Assembly: GCF_003581645.1 (NCBI RefSeq)
Contig: NZ_QXFK01000004.1
Span: 31,046 to 95,045, forward strand
Reading direction: 5' to 3'
DNA from: Pelagerythrobacter aerophilus
GTDB lineage: Bacteria; Pseudomonadota; Alphaproteobacteria; Sphingomonadales; Sphingomonadaceae
Length of the DNA: 64,000 nt
Part shown: piece after piece, positions 29,228-38,114 of the stretch
Position numbering within the stretch: the stretch's first letter is position 1
Layout: each line of letters begins with the position of its first letter
Notes under the pieces: model-generated
Told to the model about the DNA's origin: nothing
Databases searched by the model: none
The model's input: only the letters and a program-made list of their open reading frames with translations
Made by a program: the position numbers and the translations under genes

Positions 29228-30225
29228 CCGACGATCGCCAGCCCGTCGCCCCCGTCGCCGGTGGCCAGCCGCCGCAGCACCTTGCCGCTGGCGAAATCGA
29301 CTTCGGCGATCGTGTCGGTGCCGGTCTCGGCGACGTAGATGCGCTCCCCATCCTCGGACCAGACGATCGTGACCTGCTGGCGCTCTTCCGCCTCCTGGCG
29401 GCCCGAGACCTCGATCGTGCGTACCGCGCGCGCCGTGGCGAGATCGATGACCGTCAGCGAACCATCGGCCATGTTGGAGGTCACCGCGACATCGCCCTGC
29501 GGCCGGACCGCGAGGCGCAGCGGGAAGTCGCCGGTCGCGACCTCGTGCCGCACCTCCAGTGTCTGCGGATCGACGGCGAACGCCTTGTCCGACCCCCGCG
29601 CGGAAACCCATAGAGTCTCGCCGTCCGGCGCGAGATCGATCCCTTCCGGCTCGATGCCGACTTCCACCGAGCGCGGCGCGCGGCGGGTCAGCAAGTCGAC
29701 CAGCGTCACCGTTTTCGAGCCGAGGTCGACCGTCCAGGCATGCCGCGCATCGGGCGCGACGGCGAGCATGTGCGTACCTTCCTGCCCGGTCGAGAATTCG
29801 AACGCCTCGGCATTCTCGCTGAGCGGATTGCGGATCCAGAAGATCGAGCGGCGTCCCTCGGCACTCGCGTAGAGATCGCCGTTCGCATGCCAGACGATCC
29901 CGTGCGGCCGCGCGTTCTCCCCCAGCTCGATCCGCTTGACCCGCGAGAGGTCGCTCGCGCGGAACACGTCGACGCTCGTGCCGCCGTAGCAGGCGAGCGC
30001 GACATGCGTGCCGTCGGGCGAGGTGGCGAGCTCGTGCGGGTTGGCGCAGCTATCGACCCGCGCGACCTCTTTGCCGCTCGCGAGGTCGATCTTCGACAGC
30101 GAGTTGCCGAACTTGTTGGCGACGAACACCGCGGCCTCGCCACCGGCCGCCGATCCCGCGCCGGGCTCCTCGGCAACGGGCGCGCAGGCCGCCGCGGCCA
30201 GGCATAGAAGCGATAAAACCCGCAT
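29224..30225 (-). CDS. YncE-like seven-bladed beta-propeller lipoprotein
   Basis: 333 residues. N-terminus MRVLSLLCLAAAACAPVAEE has a lipobox-type sequence (AAAC) and likely gives a lipoprotein or secreted protein. Blades repeat the pattern SKIDLASGKEVARVDSCANP, HELATSPDGTHVALACYGG, VTLVDLLTRRAPRSVEVGIE, typical of YVTN/NHL-like propellers. Substrate unknown. It is translationally joined to the RimB-like gene, an unusual partner whose meaning is unclear. Confidence 0.82.
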   Translation of the reverse strand: MRVLSLLCLAAAACAPVAEEPGAGSAAGGEAAVFVANKFGNSLSKIDLASGKEVARVDSCANPHELATSPDGTHVALACYGGTSVDVFRASDLSRVKRIELGENARPHGIVWHANGDLYASAEGRRSIFWIRNPLSENAEAFEFSTGQEGTHMLAVAPDARHAWTVDLGSKTVTLVDLLTRRAPRSVEVGIEPEGIDLAPDGETLWVSARGSDKAFAVDPQTLEVRHEVATGDFPLRLAVRPQGDVAVTSNMADGSLTVIDLATARAVRTIEVSGRQEAEERQQVTIVWSEDGERIYVAETGTDTIAEVDFASGKVLRRLATGDGGDGLAIVG

Positions 30226-30286
30226 GACGTCCTCCGAGCAGCCCTCCGTAGTGAGAGGGAGGATAACCGACCTTGCCGCCTTCTCC

Positions 30287-30363
30287 GAGTCCCCGCGAAG
30301 GCGGAGACCTCAGGATATCAGCGGAGCGCCAATGGCATGAGGTCCCCGCCTTCGCGGGGACTC
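30287..30363. repeat. Inverted repeat between the propeller and M2 peptidase genes
   Basis: Arms 30287-30312 (GAGTCCCCGCGAAGGCGGAG...) and 30338-30363 are inverted copies with one or two mismatches and a 25-bp spacer. Third family of intergenic palindrome in the window; no coding content. Confidence 0.7.
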
Positions 30364-30372
30364 ACACGGGGC

Positions 30373-32226
30373 CTACCAGCCCGTCGGCTTGCCCTTGTTC
30401 TGCTCGTCGAGCCAGGCCTTCAGCGGCGCGAAGTATTCGAGCATCGGCTTGGCGCTCATCTCGCGGGTGCCGGTGAACGCCTCGAGCGCGTCGGGCCACG
30501 GTTCGCTCGCGCCCATCTCCAGCATCTGCGCCAGCTTCGCGCCCACTTCCTTGTTGCCGTAGAAGCTGCAGCGGTGGAGCGGGCCCTTCCAGCCGGCCTG
30601 ATCGCAGGCGGCCTTGTAGAACTGGAACTGCAGGATGCGCGCGAGGAAGTACCGCATGTAGGGCGTGTTGCCCGGGATGTGGTACTTCGCGCCCGGATCG
30701 AAGGCGTCGGCCGGCCGCTCGACCGGCGGCGTGATGCCCTGATACTCGCGCCGCAGCTCGGTCCATGCGGTGTTGTAGTCCGCCGGAGCGATCGATCCGT
30801 CGAACACGCCCCAGCGCCACTTGTCGACCAGCAGGCCGAACGGCAGGAACGCGACCTTGTCCATCGCCTGCCGCAGCAGGAGGCCGATGTCCTTCTCTGC
30901 GCCCGGCACCTGGCTGCGGTCGAGCAGGCCGATCTGGACGAGGTATTCAGGCGTGATCGACAGCGCGACGAAATCGCCGATCGCCTCGTGGAACCCGTCG
31001 TTCGCGCCGTTGAGATAGAGGTACGGCTGCTCGTTGTAGGCGCGCTGGTAGTAGTTGTGCCCCAGCTCGTGGTGGATGGTGACGAAGTCGTCCGCATTCA
31101 CCTTGATGCACATCTTGATGCGGATGTCGTCCTTGTTGTCGACGTCCCAGGCGCTGGCGTGACACACCACTTCGCGGTCGGCCGGCTTGGTGAACAGGCT
31201 GCGCTCCCAGAAGGTTTCCGGCAGCGGCTTGAAGCCGAGCGACGAATAGAAGCCCTCGCCGATCTTGACCATGTCGAGCGGCTCCTTGCCCTGCGCTTCC
31301 AGCAGCTCGCCGATATCATAGCCGAGATCGCCCGAACCCTCCGGCGCGACGATCGGGTAGATATTGCCCCATTCCTGCGCCCACATGTTGCCGAGCAGGT
31401 CGGCGCGGATCGGCCCGGTGGTCGGCTGCACCGCGTTGCCGTATTTCTCGTTGAGCTGCGTGCGCACGTAAGTGTGGAGCGCCTCGTACAGCGGCCGGGT
31501 CTCCTGCCACAGCCGCTCGGTCATGGCGGTGAATTCCTCGGGGTCCATGTCGTAGCCGGAGCGCCACATCGCCCCCACGTCGTCGAACCCGAGCTCGGTC
31601 GCGCCGCCGTTGGCGATCTCGACCATGCGGACGTATTCTTCCTTCATCGGCGCGCCGACGTTGTCGTGCCAGCTCGCCCACATCTCGGCGAACTCCTCGG
31701 GCGTGTGCTCGAGATTGCCCATCTCCGCCTCGATGTCGGAGCCGGAGATCTCCTGCCCGTTGAGCGTGCCGCGGCCCTTGCCGTACTGGCTCTGCAGGCT
31801 GGTCGCGATCTCGTTGAGTTCGGTCGCGGCGCCCGCCGTGGTCGGCGCGGGCAGGACGATGCCGTTGCGCAGGATATCCAGCTTGCGCGCGACGTCGGGG
31901 TCGAGCCCCTGGATTTGTGCGTACTTCGCGGCCTCAAGCGCGTACTTGACCGACTTCTCGGTCCCTTCCGCACCTGCCTGCGCGGCGAGCGCGTCGGTAT
32001 CGTCAGTGATGTAGGTCGCGTTGACCCAATAGACCCGGCTCGCGTCGACCGAGTAGTCGAACAGGTCCTTCTCCACCATGTCGACCCAGGCGGCCGCGCC
32101 CTGCGGCGTCATCGGATATTCCTGCTGCGCGGTCTGCTCGCCGGCGGGCGGGCTGGTATCCTGCGCGTGAGCGGGAACGGCGAGCGAGACGGCAAGCGCG
32201 GCAAGCGCGACGGGTGCGAACTTCAT
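30373..32226 (-). CDS. M2-family metallopeptidase (ACE-like peptidyl-dipeptidase)
   Basis: 617 residues from the ATG at 32226, with a signal peptide (MKFAPVALAALAVSLAVPAH, Ala). Zinc motif HELGH in FVTIHHELGHNYYQRAYNEQ, then the downstream Glu in GFHEAIGDFVALSITPEYL. These are the M2 (angiotensin-converting-enzyme) signature residues. It should release C-terminal dipeptides in the periplasm. Length is close to bacterial homologues. No operon partner is evident. Confidence 0.92.
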   Translation of the reverse strand: MKFAPVALAALAVSLAVPAHAQDTSPPAGEQTAQQEYPMTPQGAAAWVDMVEKDLFDYSVDASRVYWVNATYITDDTDALAAQAGAEGTEKSVKYALEAAKYAQIQGLDPDVARKLDILRNGIVLPAPTTAGAATELNEIATSLQSQYGKGRGTLNGQEISGSDIEAEMGNLEHTPEEFAEMWASWHDNVGAPMKEEYVRMVEIANGGATELGFDDVGAMWRSGYDMDPEEFTAMTERLWQETRPLYEALHTYVRTQLNEKYGNAVQPTTGPIRADLLGNMWAQEWGNIYPIVAPEGSGDLGYDIGELLEAQGKEPLDMVKIGEGFYSSLGFKPLPETFWERSLFTKPADREVVCHASAWDVDNKDDIRIKMCIKVNADDFVTIHHELGHNYYQRAYNEQPYLYLNGANDGFHEAIGDFVALSITPEYLVQIGLLDRSQVPGAEKDIGLLLRQAMDKVAFLPFGLLVDKWRWGVFDGSIAPADYNTAWTELRREYQGITPPVERPADAFDPGAKYHIPGNTPYMRYFLARILQFQFYKAACDQAGWKGPLHRCSFYGNKEVGAKLAQMLEMGASEPWPDALEAFTGTREMSAKPMLEYFAPLKAWLDEQNKGKPTGW

Positions 32227-32297
32227 GATCTGGGGCATCCTCTCATGCGGAACCGGTTTCGGCAGATACCGGTTTTTGAACCTCCGCCGGACGCGAA

Positions 32298-33059
32298 TCA
32301 AGCGGTTGCGCCGAGAAACTCCACCAGTGCATCACCCAGCGCGCCTTCGGTCACCGAGCTCATGTGCGTGCCGGGTATCTCCACATGGCGCGCATCGGGC
32401 AGCGCCTCGGCAAGCTTGGCCGCCGAGCCGTTGTCGTCGTCCTTGTCGCCGCACAGGACCATTGTCGGCATCGTGATCTTCGCCAATTCCTCGGGATCGG
32501 TGTCGTCCACCGCCTGAAGCAACAGCCGTGCGGCCACGCGGTCGATCTTCATCGTCTTCATGAAGCTGACCGCCATGAACGCCGGATCGCCGCGTTCGAC
32601 CTCGTCGAAGCGGTCGATCGCGTCGATGAAGAACGCCGCGCGCCGGTTCCAGCCGGCCAGCCCCTCTAGGCCCATCCCACCCAGCACCAGCCGGCGCGGA
32701 CGAAGCCCGTCGATCACCGCCCGCGCCGAAGTTCGCGAGCCAAGCGAGAAACCGACCAGGTCGTAGTCCTCCAGCCCCAGTGCCTCGACCAGCGCCGCCG
32801 CATCCTTCGCCAGCACGCCCGGCGGATAGGCATCGGCCTCGTGCGGCTTGGCGCTGTCGCCGTGCGCCCGCAGGTCGGGCATCACCGCCTCGAACCCTGC
32901 GTCGGCCAGCTTCTGCGCATGCCCGAAGCGGATCCAGTTCATCTCCGCGCTCGAGAACAGTCCGTGCAGCATCAGCACCGGCCGGCCCGCGCCGAGTCGA
33001 TGCACGGCCAGTTCGGCACCGTCGAAAGATGCGACCCTCTCCATCGTCCGCTCGCTCAT
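32298..33059 (-). CDS. Alpha/beta hydrolase
   Basis: 253 residues from the ATG at 33059; its start overlaps the stop of the GFA gene by four bases. Oxyanion-hole segment PVLMLHGLFSSAEMNWIRFG, nucleophile elbow LVGFSLGSRTSARAV (G-x-S-x-G), catalytic Asp around LCGDKDDDNG and His in IPGTHMSSV. Substrate not predictable. In a two-gene unit with the GFA protein. Confidence 0.85.
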   Translation of the reverse strand: MSERTMERVASFDGAELAVHRLGAGRPVLMLHGLFSSAEMNWIRFGHAQKLADAGFEAVMPDLRAHGDSAKPHEADAYPPGVLAKDAAALVEALGLEDYDLVGFSLGSRTSARAVIDGLRPRRLVLGGMGLEGLAGWNRRAAFFIDAIDRFDEVERGDPAFMAVSFMKTMKIDRVAARLLLQAVDDTDPEELAKITMPTMVLCGDKDDDNGSAAKLAEALPDARHVEIPGTHMSSVTEGALGDALVEFLGATA

Positions 33060-33511
33060 TGTGGAGGCTCCACGCCCGCCGCTTCCCATTTCGCGACGAG
33101 GGTTTCCTGCTCGTCGGAGCGCTGGCGCGGCAGCGTGCTCGTGTCGAGCCAGGCCTCGTGCAGGCTTTCGGCGCCGAAGTGGCTCTGGGGGACGAAGTCG
33201 GACGGATCGTCGAAGCTGCCGACCGTCAGATCCATTCGGTCGCTGCCCTCGACATAGCGGAAACCGAGCGGCGTACCGCAATTCGAGCAGAACGGGCGCG
33301 AGGCGATCGGCGAGCTTGCATACCAGTCGGGCTCCCGCTCCCATGCAACTCCGTCGCGCCGCACGCTGACGAAGCACGCGGCGACACCGCCTGTCGCCCG
33401 TTGGCACATGCGGCAGTGGCACAGGTAAGCCTCGGCCGGATCGACCTCGGCACTATAGCGGATGCGGCCGCACTGGCAGCCGCCTGACTTGGTTTGCTCC
33501 ATGTCCTCCAC
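33056..33511 (-). CDS. GFA family protein (CENP-V/GFA zinc domain)
   Basis: 151 residues (or 148 from the second ATG at 33502). Zinc ligands in GGCQCGRIRYSAE, LCHCRMCQRATGG and PFCSNCGTPLGF match the glutathione-dependent formaldehyde-activating-enzyme fold. A specific reaction cannot be assigned. Translationally linked to the hydrolase gene and divergent from marR, with a palindrome in the gap. Confidence 0.9.
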   Translation of the reverse strand: MEDMEQTKSGGCQCGRIRYSAEVDPAEAYLCHCRMCQRATGGVAACFVSVRRDGVAWEREPDWYASSPIASRPFCSNCGTPLGFRYVEGSDRMDLTVGSFDDPSDFVPQSHFGAESLHEAWLDTSTLPRQRSDEQETLVAKWEAAGVEPPQ

Positions 33512-33547
33512 CTACCGCAGCGCCTGACATGCGCAAACCCGCTTGAG

Positions 33548-33572
33548 TATATAAGCATGCTTATTATATACC
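33548..33572. promoter_or_regulatory. AT-rich palindrome, probable MarR operator
   Basis: ATAAGCATGCTTAT (33551-33564) is a perfect 14-bp palindrome, and the flanks extend the symmetry (GTATATAAGC / GCTTATTATATAC). It stands out as AT-rich in a GC-rich genome and lies 6 bases before marR and about 37 bases before the divergent GFA gene. Position and shape fit autoregulation by the MarR protein. Confidence 0.6.
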
Positions 33573-33577
33573 CGGCC

Positions 33578-34021
33578 ATGGACACCAACCCAGGCTATCT
33601 TCTCGCCGACAACTCGCGCCTGCTGCGCCGCGCCTTCGACGAGCGGGTGCGCGAAGCGGGCGTGACGGCGCCGCAGGCGCGCCTCCTGCTCAATCTCGAA
33701 CGGCATCCGGGCCGCAACCAGGCTTTCTACGCCGAACGGCTGGAGATCGAGCCGATTACGCTGTGCCGCATGGTCGACCGGATGGAGGAAGCCGGCCTGG
33801 TCGAACGCCGCGCCGATCCCGACGACCGGCGCGCGCGGCTGCTTCACCTGACCGTCCGCAGCCGCGGCAAGATCGCCCGCATCCGCGCCGCGCTCGACGG
33901 GTTGATCGAAACCATGCTGGCCGGTTTCGACGCGGAGGAAGAGGCAGTCTTCATGGCCATGCTCGAACGCGTTTCCACCAACCTCTCGGCCCCGTCGAAG
34001 GAGCTTGCCGCCAATGGCTGA
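33578..34021 (+). CDS. MarR-family regulator of the efflux operon
   Basis: 147 residues from the ATG at 33578. Winged helix: VTAPQARLLLNLERHPGRNQ, AFYAERLEIEPITLCRMVDR, then MEEAGLVERRADPDDRRARL (recognition helix and wing). It overlaps the start of the emrA-like gene and is likely a repressor of it, released by a small aromatic or drug ligand. The palindrome at 33548-33572 is its probable site. Confidence 0.9.
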   Translation: MDTNPGYLLADNSRLLRRAFDERVREAGVTAPQARLLLNLERHPGRNQAFYAERLEIEPITLCRMVDRMEEAGLVERRADPDDRRARLLHLTVRSRGKIARIRAALDGLIETMLAGFDAEEEAVFMAMLERVSTNLSAPSKELAANG

Positions 34022-35114
34022 CGCCGATCCCGCAACGCTGCCCGAAGCCGCGAACGAAGTCCCCGCCCCCGAATCGGCCCCCGAACAGGCGGAACCGGCG
34101 CCTGCCAAGCCGCGCCGCTGGGGCCGGATCGCGCTGATGGCGGCCGTGCCGCTCGCCATGCTGATCGCGGGCGGCATTTACTGGCTGAGCTTGCAGGGCC
34201 AGGTTTCGACCGACAACGCCTATGTCCAGCAGGACCGGGTGGCCGTCTCCGCCGAAGTCGGCGGGCAGATCGTCGAGGTTGCGGTGGAGGACGGGCAGCG
34301 CGTCGCCGCCGGCGCTCTGCTGTTCCGCATCGACCCCGAACCCTATCGCGTCCAGATCGCGCAGGCCAATGCCGCCATCGCGCAGGCCCAGGCCAACGTC
34401 ACCGCGCTCAGCAACAGCAGCGACCTTTCGGGCGCATCGGTGTCCGCCGCGCGCGAGGACATCGCCTTCGCCGAAGCGAATTTCGCGCGCAAGGACGAGC
34501 TCTACAACCGCGGCTTCCTGACCAAGACCGAGCATGACGCGGCCGAACATGCGGTCCAGCAAGCGCGCGAGGAGCTCCGCATCGCGCTGGCTCAGCAGGC
34601 CGAGGCGCGGGCCAAGCTCGCGCGCGGCGCGGCCGTGCCGGGCAAGAACCCGCAAGTGGCCGCGGGCGAGGCCCAGCGGGCGGCCGCCGAACTCAACTTG
34701 CGCCGGACCGAAATCCGCGCGCCAGTCGCAGGCGTCGTGTCGCAGGCCGACCGTCTCCAGATCGGGCAGCAGGTCATGCAGGGCCTCCCGGTGGTCACCA
34801 TCGTCCGGGAGGCAAGCTCCTATGTCGAGGCCAACTTCAAGGAGACCGAGCTTGAGGACATGCGCATCGGCCAGCCGGCGGAGATCCGCGTCGACGCCTA
34901 TCCCGATGTCGTGCTGCGAGGCCATGTCGCCTCGATCGGCGCCGGCACCGGATCGGAGTTCTCGGTCCTCCCGGCCCAGAACGCCACCGGCAACTGGGTC
35001 AAGGTGACCCAGCGCGTGCCGGTGCGCATCAGGATCGACAGCAACAGCCCGCGTCAACTTATCGCGGGTCTCTCGACCGAGGTGACCGTCTTCACCGACG
35101 GCCGCGAGCGCTAA
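34014..35114 (+). CDS. emrA: EmrA/HlyD-type membrane fusion protein
   Basis: 366 residues. One N-terminal membrane segment (ALMAAVPLAMLIAGGIYWLS) after a Pro/Ala/Glu-rich start, then QVSTDNAYVQQDRVAVSAEV, VAAGALLFRIDPEPYRVQIA, a coiled coil (about residues 115-210), and LRRTEIRAPVAGVVSQADRL. This is the periplasmic adaptor of an EmrAB-type tripartite pump; the outer-membrane channel is encoded elsewhere. Starts eight bases before the marR stop. Confidence 0.92.
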   Translation: MADADPATLPEAANEVPAPESAPEQAEPAPAKPRRWGRIALMAAVPLAMLIAGGIYWLSLQGQVSTDNAYVQQDRVAVSAEVGGQIVEVAVEDGQRVAAGALLFRIDPEPYRVQIAQANAAIAQAQANVTALSNSSDLSGASVSAAREDIAFAEANFARKDELYNRGFLTKTEHDAAEHAVQQAREELRIALAQQAEARAKLARGAAVPGKNPQVAAGEAQRAAAELNLRRTEIRAPVAGVVSQADRLQIGQQVMQGLPVVTIVREASSYVEANFKETELEDMRIGQPAEIRVDAYPDVVLRGHVASIGAGTGSEFSVLPAQNATGNWVKVTQRVPVRIRIDSNSPRQLIAGLSTEVTVFTDGRER

Positions 35115-35128
35115 AGACCGGCGCGCAA

Positions 35129-36703
35129 GTGGCCTCGGCCGCCCTTCCCGCCCACTCCGGTGCGCCGCCGACCGACGAGGCCCAGCTTCAGGTTCGCAAC
35201 CCTGCACTGCTGCTCGTGGGGATCATGGCCGCCTCGCTGCTGCAGGTGCTCGACACGACGATCGCCAACGTCGCGATCCCGCACATGCAAAGCACGCTCG
35301 GTGCGACGTCGGAAAGCATCACCTGGGTGCTGACGAGCTACATCGTCGCCTCGGCAGTCGCCATGCCGGTGACCGGCTGGCTGGCCGACCGGGTCGGCGG
35401 GCGGCGCCTGTTCATCCTCTCGGTCGCCGGCTTCATCGGCGCCTCGATGCTCTGCGGCATGGCCCAGAATCTGGAAGAGATGGTGATGTTCCGCGCGCTC
35501 CAGGGCGTTGCAGGCGCGTTCATCCCGGCGTTGAGTCAGAGCTTCATGCTCGATACCTCGCGCCCCAGCCGCCACCCGCAGGTCATGGCGATCTGGGGCA
35601 TGGGGATCATGATCGGCCCGATCCTCGGCCCCATACTCGGCGGCTGGCTGACCGAGAGCGCGAACTGGCGCTGGGTGTTCTACGTCAATCTGCCGGTGGG
35701 CATTCTGGCGCTGGCGGTCCTGATGGCCGAGCTGCCCCACCGCGACGGCGCCGCGCGCCGTTTCGACCTGACCGGCTTCGCGCTGCTGGGTCTTGCCCTC
35801 GCCTCGTTCCAGCTCCTGCTCGACCGCGGCGAACACCTCGACTGGTTCGATGCGGGCGAGATCTGGCTCTACACGTTCCTCGCCGCCAGCGCCGGGTGGA
35901 TGGCGATCGTCCATATGGCGACCGCGCGCAATCCGCTGTTCGAAGGGTCGATGTTCCGCGACCGGAACTTCACTCTGGCGCTCTGCTTCATGTTCGTGAT
36001 CGGCGTCGTCATGTTCGCCAACATGGCGCTGCTGCCGCCGATGCTGCAGCACCTGTTCGGTTACGGCGTGATCGACACCGGGATCGTGCTGATGCCGCGC
36101 GGCGTCGGAGTGCTGATCTCGATGCAACTCTCGGGCTTGCTGATCCGCCGCGGGGTCGACGCGCGCATGGTGGTGGCGAGCGGGTTCGCGATCACCGCCT
36201 TGTCGCAGTGGCAGATGGCGCACTGGTCGCTGCAGGCCGATTCGTACCACTTCATCCTCTCGGGGCTGATCCAGGGGCTCGGCATGGGGCTGGTGTTCAT
36301 CCCGCTCAACGTCACCGCCTTCTCCACGCTGGAGCCGCGCCTGCGCACAGAGGGGGCGAGCCTGCTCAACCTCGTGCGCTCGCTCGGCGCTTCGGTCGGG
36401 ATCTCGGTCACCACGATCCTGCTCGCGCGCAATATCCAGATCAGCCACGAGGAGCTCGGCGGCCGTGTGACCGCGCAGAGCCTCGGCGCGCTGGACCTCT
36501 CGGCCCTCGACCGCTTCCAGGCGCTCGGCCAGGCGGGGCTCGCGATGATCGATGCCGAGGTCAACCGGCAGGCGGCGATGATCGGCTATGTCGACGATTT
36601 CTGGCTGATGATGTGGATGGCGCTGGCCGCCGTCCCGTTCGCCTTCCTGATGCGACCGGCGAAGGCCGGTGCGGGCCCTGCCGCCGACGCGGTCGGGCAC
36701 TAG
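35129..36703 (+). CDS. emrB: DHA2-family MFS drug exporter (EmrB/QacA type)
   Basis: 524 residues from the GTG at 35129, 14 bases after emrA. Fourteen-helix DHA2 features: VLDTTIANVAIPHMQSTLGA (motif D1), WLADRVGGRRLFILS (motif A), RALQGVAGAFIPALSQSF and GPILGPILGGWLTE (motif C). It should export hydrophobic compounds using the proton gradient, with EmrA as adaptor. Regulation by the linked MarR is likely. Confidence 0.93.
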   Translation: MASAALPAHSGAPPTDEAQLQVRNPALLLVGIMAASLLQVLDTTIANVAIPHMQSTLGATSESITWVLTSYIVASAVAMPVTGWLADRVGGRRLFILSVAGFIGASMLCGMAQNLEEMVMFRALQGVAGAFIPALSQSFMLDTSRPSRHPQVMAIWGMGIMIGPILGPILGGWLTESANWRWVFYVNLPVGILALAVLMAELPHRDGAARRFDLTGFALLGLALASFQLLLDRGEHLDWFDAGEIWLYTFLAASAGWMAIVHMATARNPLFEGSMFRDRNFTLALCFMFVIGVVMFANMALLPPMLQHLFGYGVIDTGIVLMPRGVGVLISMQLSGLLIRRGVDARMVVASGFAITALSQWQMAHWSLQADSYHFILSGLIQGLGMGLVFIPLNVTAFSTLEPRLRTEGASLLNLVRSLGASVGISVTTILLARNIQISHEELGGRVTAQSLGALDLSALDRFQALGQAGLAMIDAEVNRQAAMIGYVDDFWLMMWMALAAVPFAFLMRPAKAGAGPAADAVGH

Positions 36704-36704
36704 G

Positions 36705-37436
36705 TCAGCCGCGCGCGGCCCAGCGCAATGCGCGCCGCAGTTCCGCCGCGCCGTCTCGCTCATAAGGGCGGCCGTGGGCCATCACGACTTTCTCCACCGG
36801 CCATTCCAGAATTTCACCAACGGCGCGTGCCACTTTCTTGCGCCGGGGAAGGTAGGTCGCGCGCATGTCGAGCGGCGTGGTCCCATCCGCGCGGCCCAGC
36901 TTGATGAGCCAACGCAGCCAGGTCTTGCGCACGCGCGCGGGCTCGAAGTTCTCGATCAGGTCGGTCAGCACCGCGACCCCAGCGCGCCGCACGAAGAACA
37001 CCGCTTCGGTCACCGCCGTGCCCGGCACCAGGACCCAGGCGATCTCGTCCTCCCATGCCATGCGCTCGCCGGCCGTGAGGGTCCGGTCGATGCGGAAGCG
37101 GCGCTTCGCTTGCTCGAGCCCCGGCACGGCGTGGCTGGTCACCTCCGGATACCGCTCGAGCCAGTCGGCCATGTACCAGTAATGCAGCGAATTGGGCGCG
37201 ACGAGGTACCGTACCCGCCCCAGCGCCTCGACCCGCTCGAACAGGGCCGGATCGGGCGCGATCGGCGAGTGAACCCACAGTTCGCCCGAGGCGAGCCGCA
37301 CGACCGTCATCCGCGTCGGGAAAGGCAGGCTGGTGGGGCCGTAGTCCATCCGGATTTCCGGCCCGTCGACGATCCACACGTCGTCTGCGAAAGGCTTGGG
37401 CGCGTTCAGTGGTTCGTAGGGAACGAAAGCGCTCAT
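36705..37436 (-). CDS. DUF4336 domain protein
   Basis: 243 residues from the ATG at 37436, which overlaps the stop of the upstream isomerase gene (ATGA). The fold is metallo-beta-lactamase-like: FPTRMTVVRLASGELWVHSP, VRYLVAPNSLHYWYMADWLE, and MAHGRPYERDG near the end. In place of the usual HxHxDH motif there is NSLHYWYMADW, so a hydrolase activity is doubtful. Function unknown. Confidence 0.8.
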   Translation of the reverse strand: MSAFVPYEPLNAPKPFADDVWIVDGPEIRMDYGPTSLPFPTRMTVVRLASGELWVHSPIAPDPALFERVEALGRVRYLVAPNSLHYWYMADWLERYPEVTSHAVPGLEQAKRRFRIDRTLTAGERMAWEDEIAWVLVPGTAVTEAVFFVRRAGVAVLTDLIENFEPARVRKTWLRWLIKLGRADGTTPLDMRATYLPRRKKVARAVGEILEWPVEKVVMAHGRPYERDGAAELRRALRWAARG

Positions 37437-38083
37437 CTCCGCGGGGCGAGCCCCTTCTGTTCCATACGCCACTGGGCCATTTCGATCCGGTCCTGCCCGA
37501 AGAACGGCTCGCCATCGAACACCAGCGTCGGCACGCCCCAGTGGCCCGCATCCTCGAGCGCCTGCTGGTTCGCCGCGATCTCGGCGTCGAGCTCGTCCGC
37601 CTCTGCCGCCACTTCGGCGTCGAGCTCCACGAGGTCCAGTCCGGCCCGCTCGGCCGCACCCGCCAGGTGCTCGCCGTCATGCCAGTCCTCCGCCCCGCCC
37701 CAGATCAGCTTGCCCGCCTCGTGCGCGAAGGCGAGGCCCTTGCCCCGCCGCGCCGCAGCCTGCCCGAGCCGGGTGATCCGGCGGATATAGGGCTGCTCGG
37801 CCGCGATCGTGCGCGTGGCGATGTCCTGCACGATCGGATCGGGCCGCGGCGGGCCGAACGGAATCCCGTGAAACTGCGCCACGCGCAGCATGTCGAGGAA
37901 CGTGTAGCGCAGCCAGTTCGGATGGTTGCGCTCGAAGAAATCCGGCTGCCGGATCGCCAGCGGATAGACCGGCCGCAGCGCGATCTCGATCGCGTGGCTT
38001 TCCGCCAACGCCCGATACCGCCCCACCGCCAGATAGCTGTAGGGACTGCGAAAGCTGAAATAGAGATCGGCGGCGAGGGTCAT
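37433..38083 (-). CDS. 2-hydroxychromene-2-carboxylate isomerase / DsbA-family protein
   Basis: 216 residues from the ATG at 38083 (an ATG six codons upstream is possible). Thioredoxin-like kappa-GST fold: LYFSFRSPYSYLAVGRYRAL at the N-terminus, with Ser (SPYSY) in place of the redox CxxC, and WGVPTLVFDGEPFFGQDRIE near the C-terminus. In naphthalene degradation such enzymes isomerise HCCA with glutathione; no aromatic pathway is nearby here, so the substrate is open. Confidence 0.85.
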   Translation of the reverse strand: MTLAADLYFSFRSPYSYLAVGRYRALAESHAIEIALRPVYPLAIRQPDFFERNHPNWLRYTFLDMLRVAQFHGIPFGPPRPDPIVQDIATRTIAAEQPYIRRITRLGQAAARRGKGLAFAHEAGKLIWGGAEDWHDGEHLAGAAERAGLDLVELDAEVAAEADELDAEIAANQQALEDAGHWGVPTLVFDGEPFFGQDRIEMAQWRMEQKGLAPRR

Positions 38084-38114
38084 GCGGACCTTGTGCCGCA
38101 TGCCCTCCCCCGCG

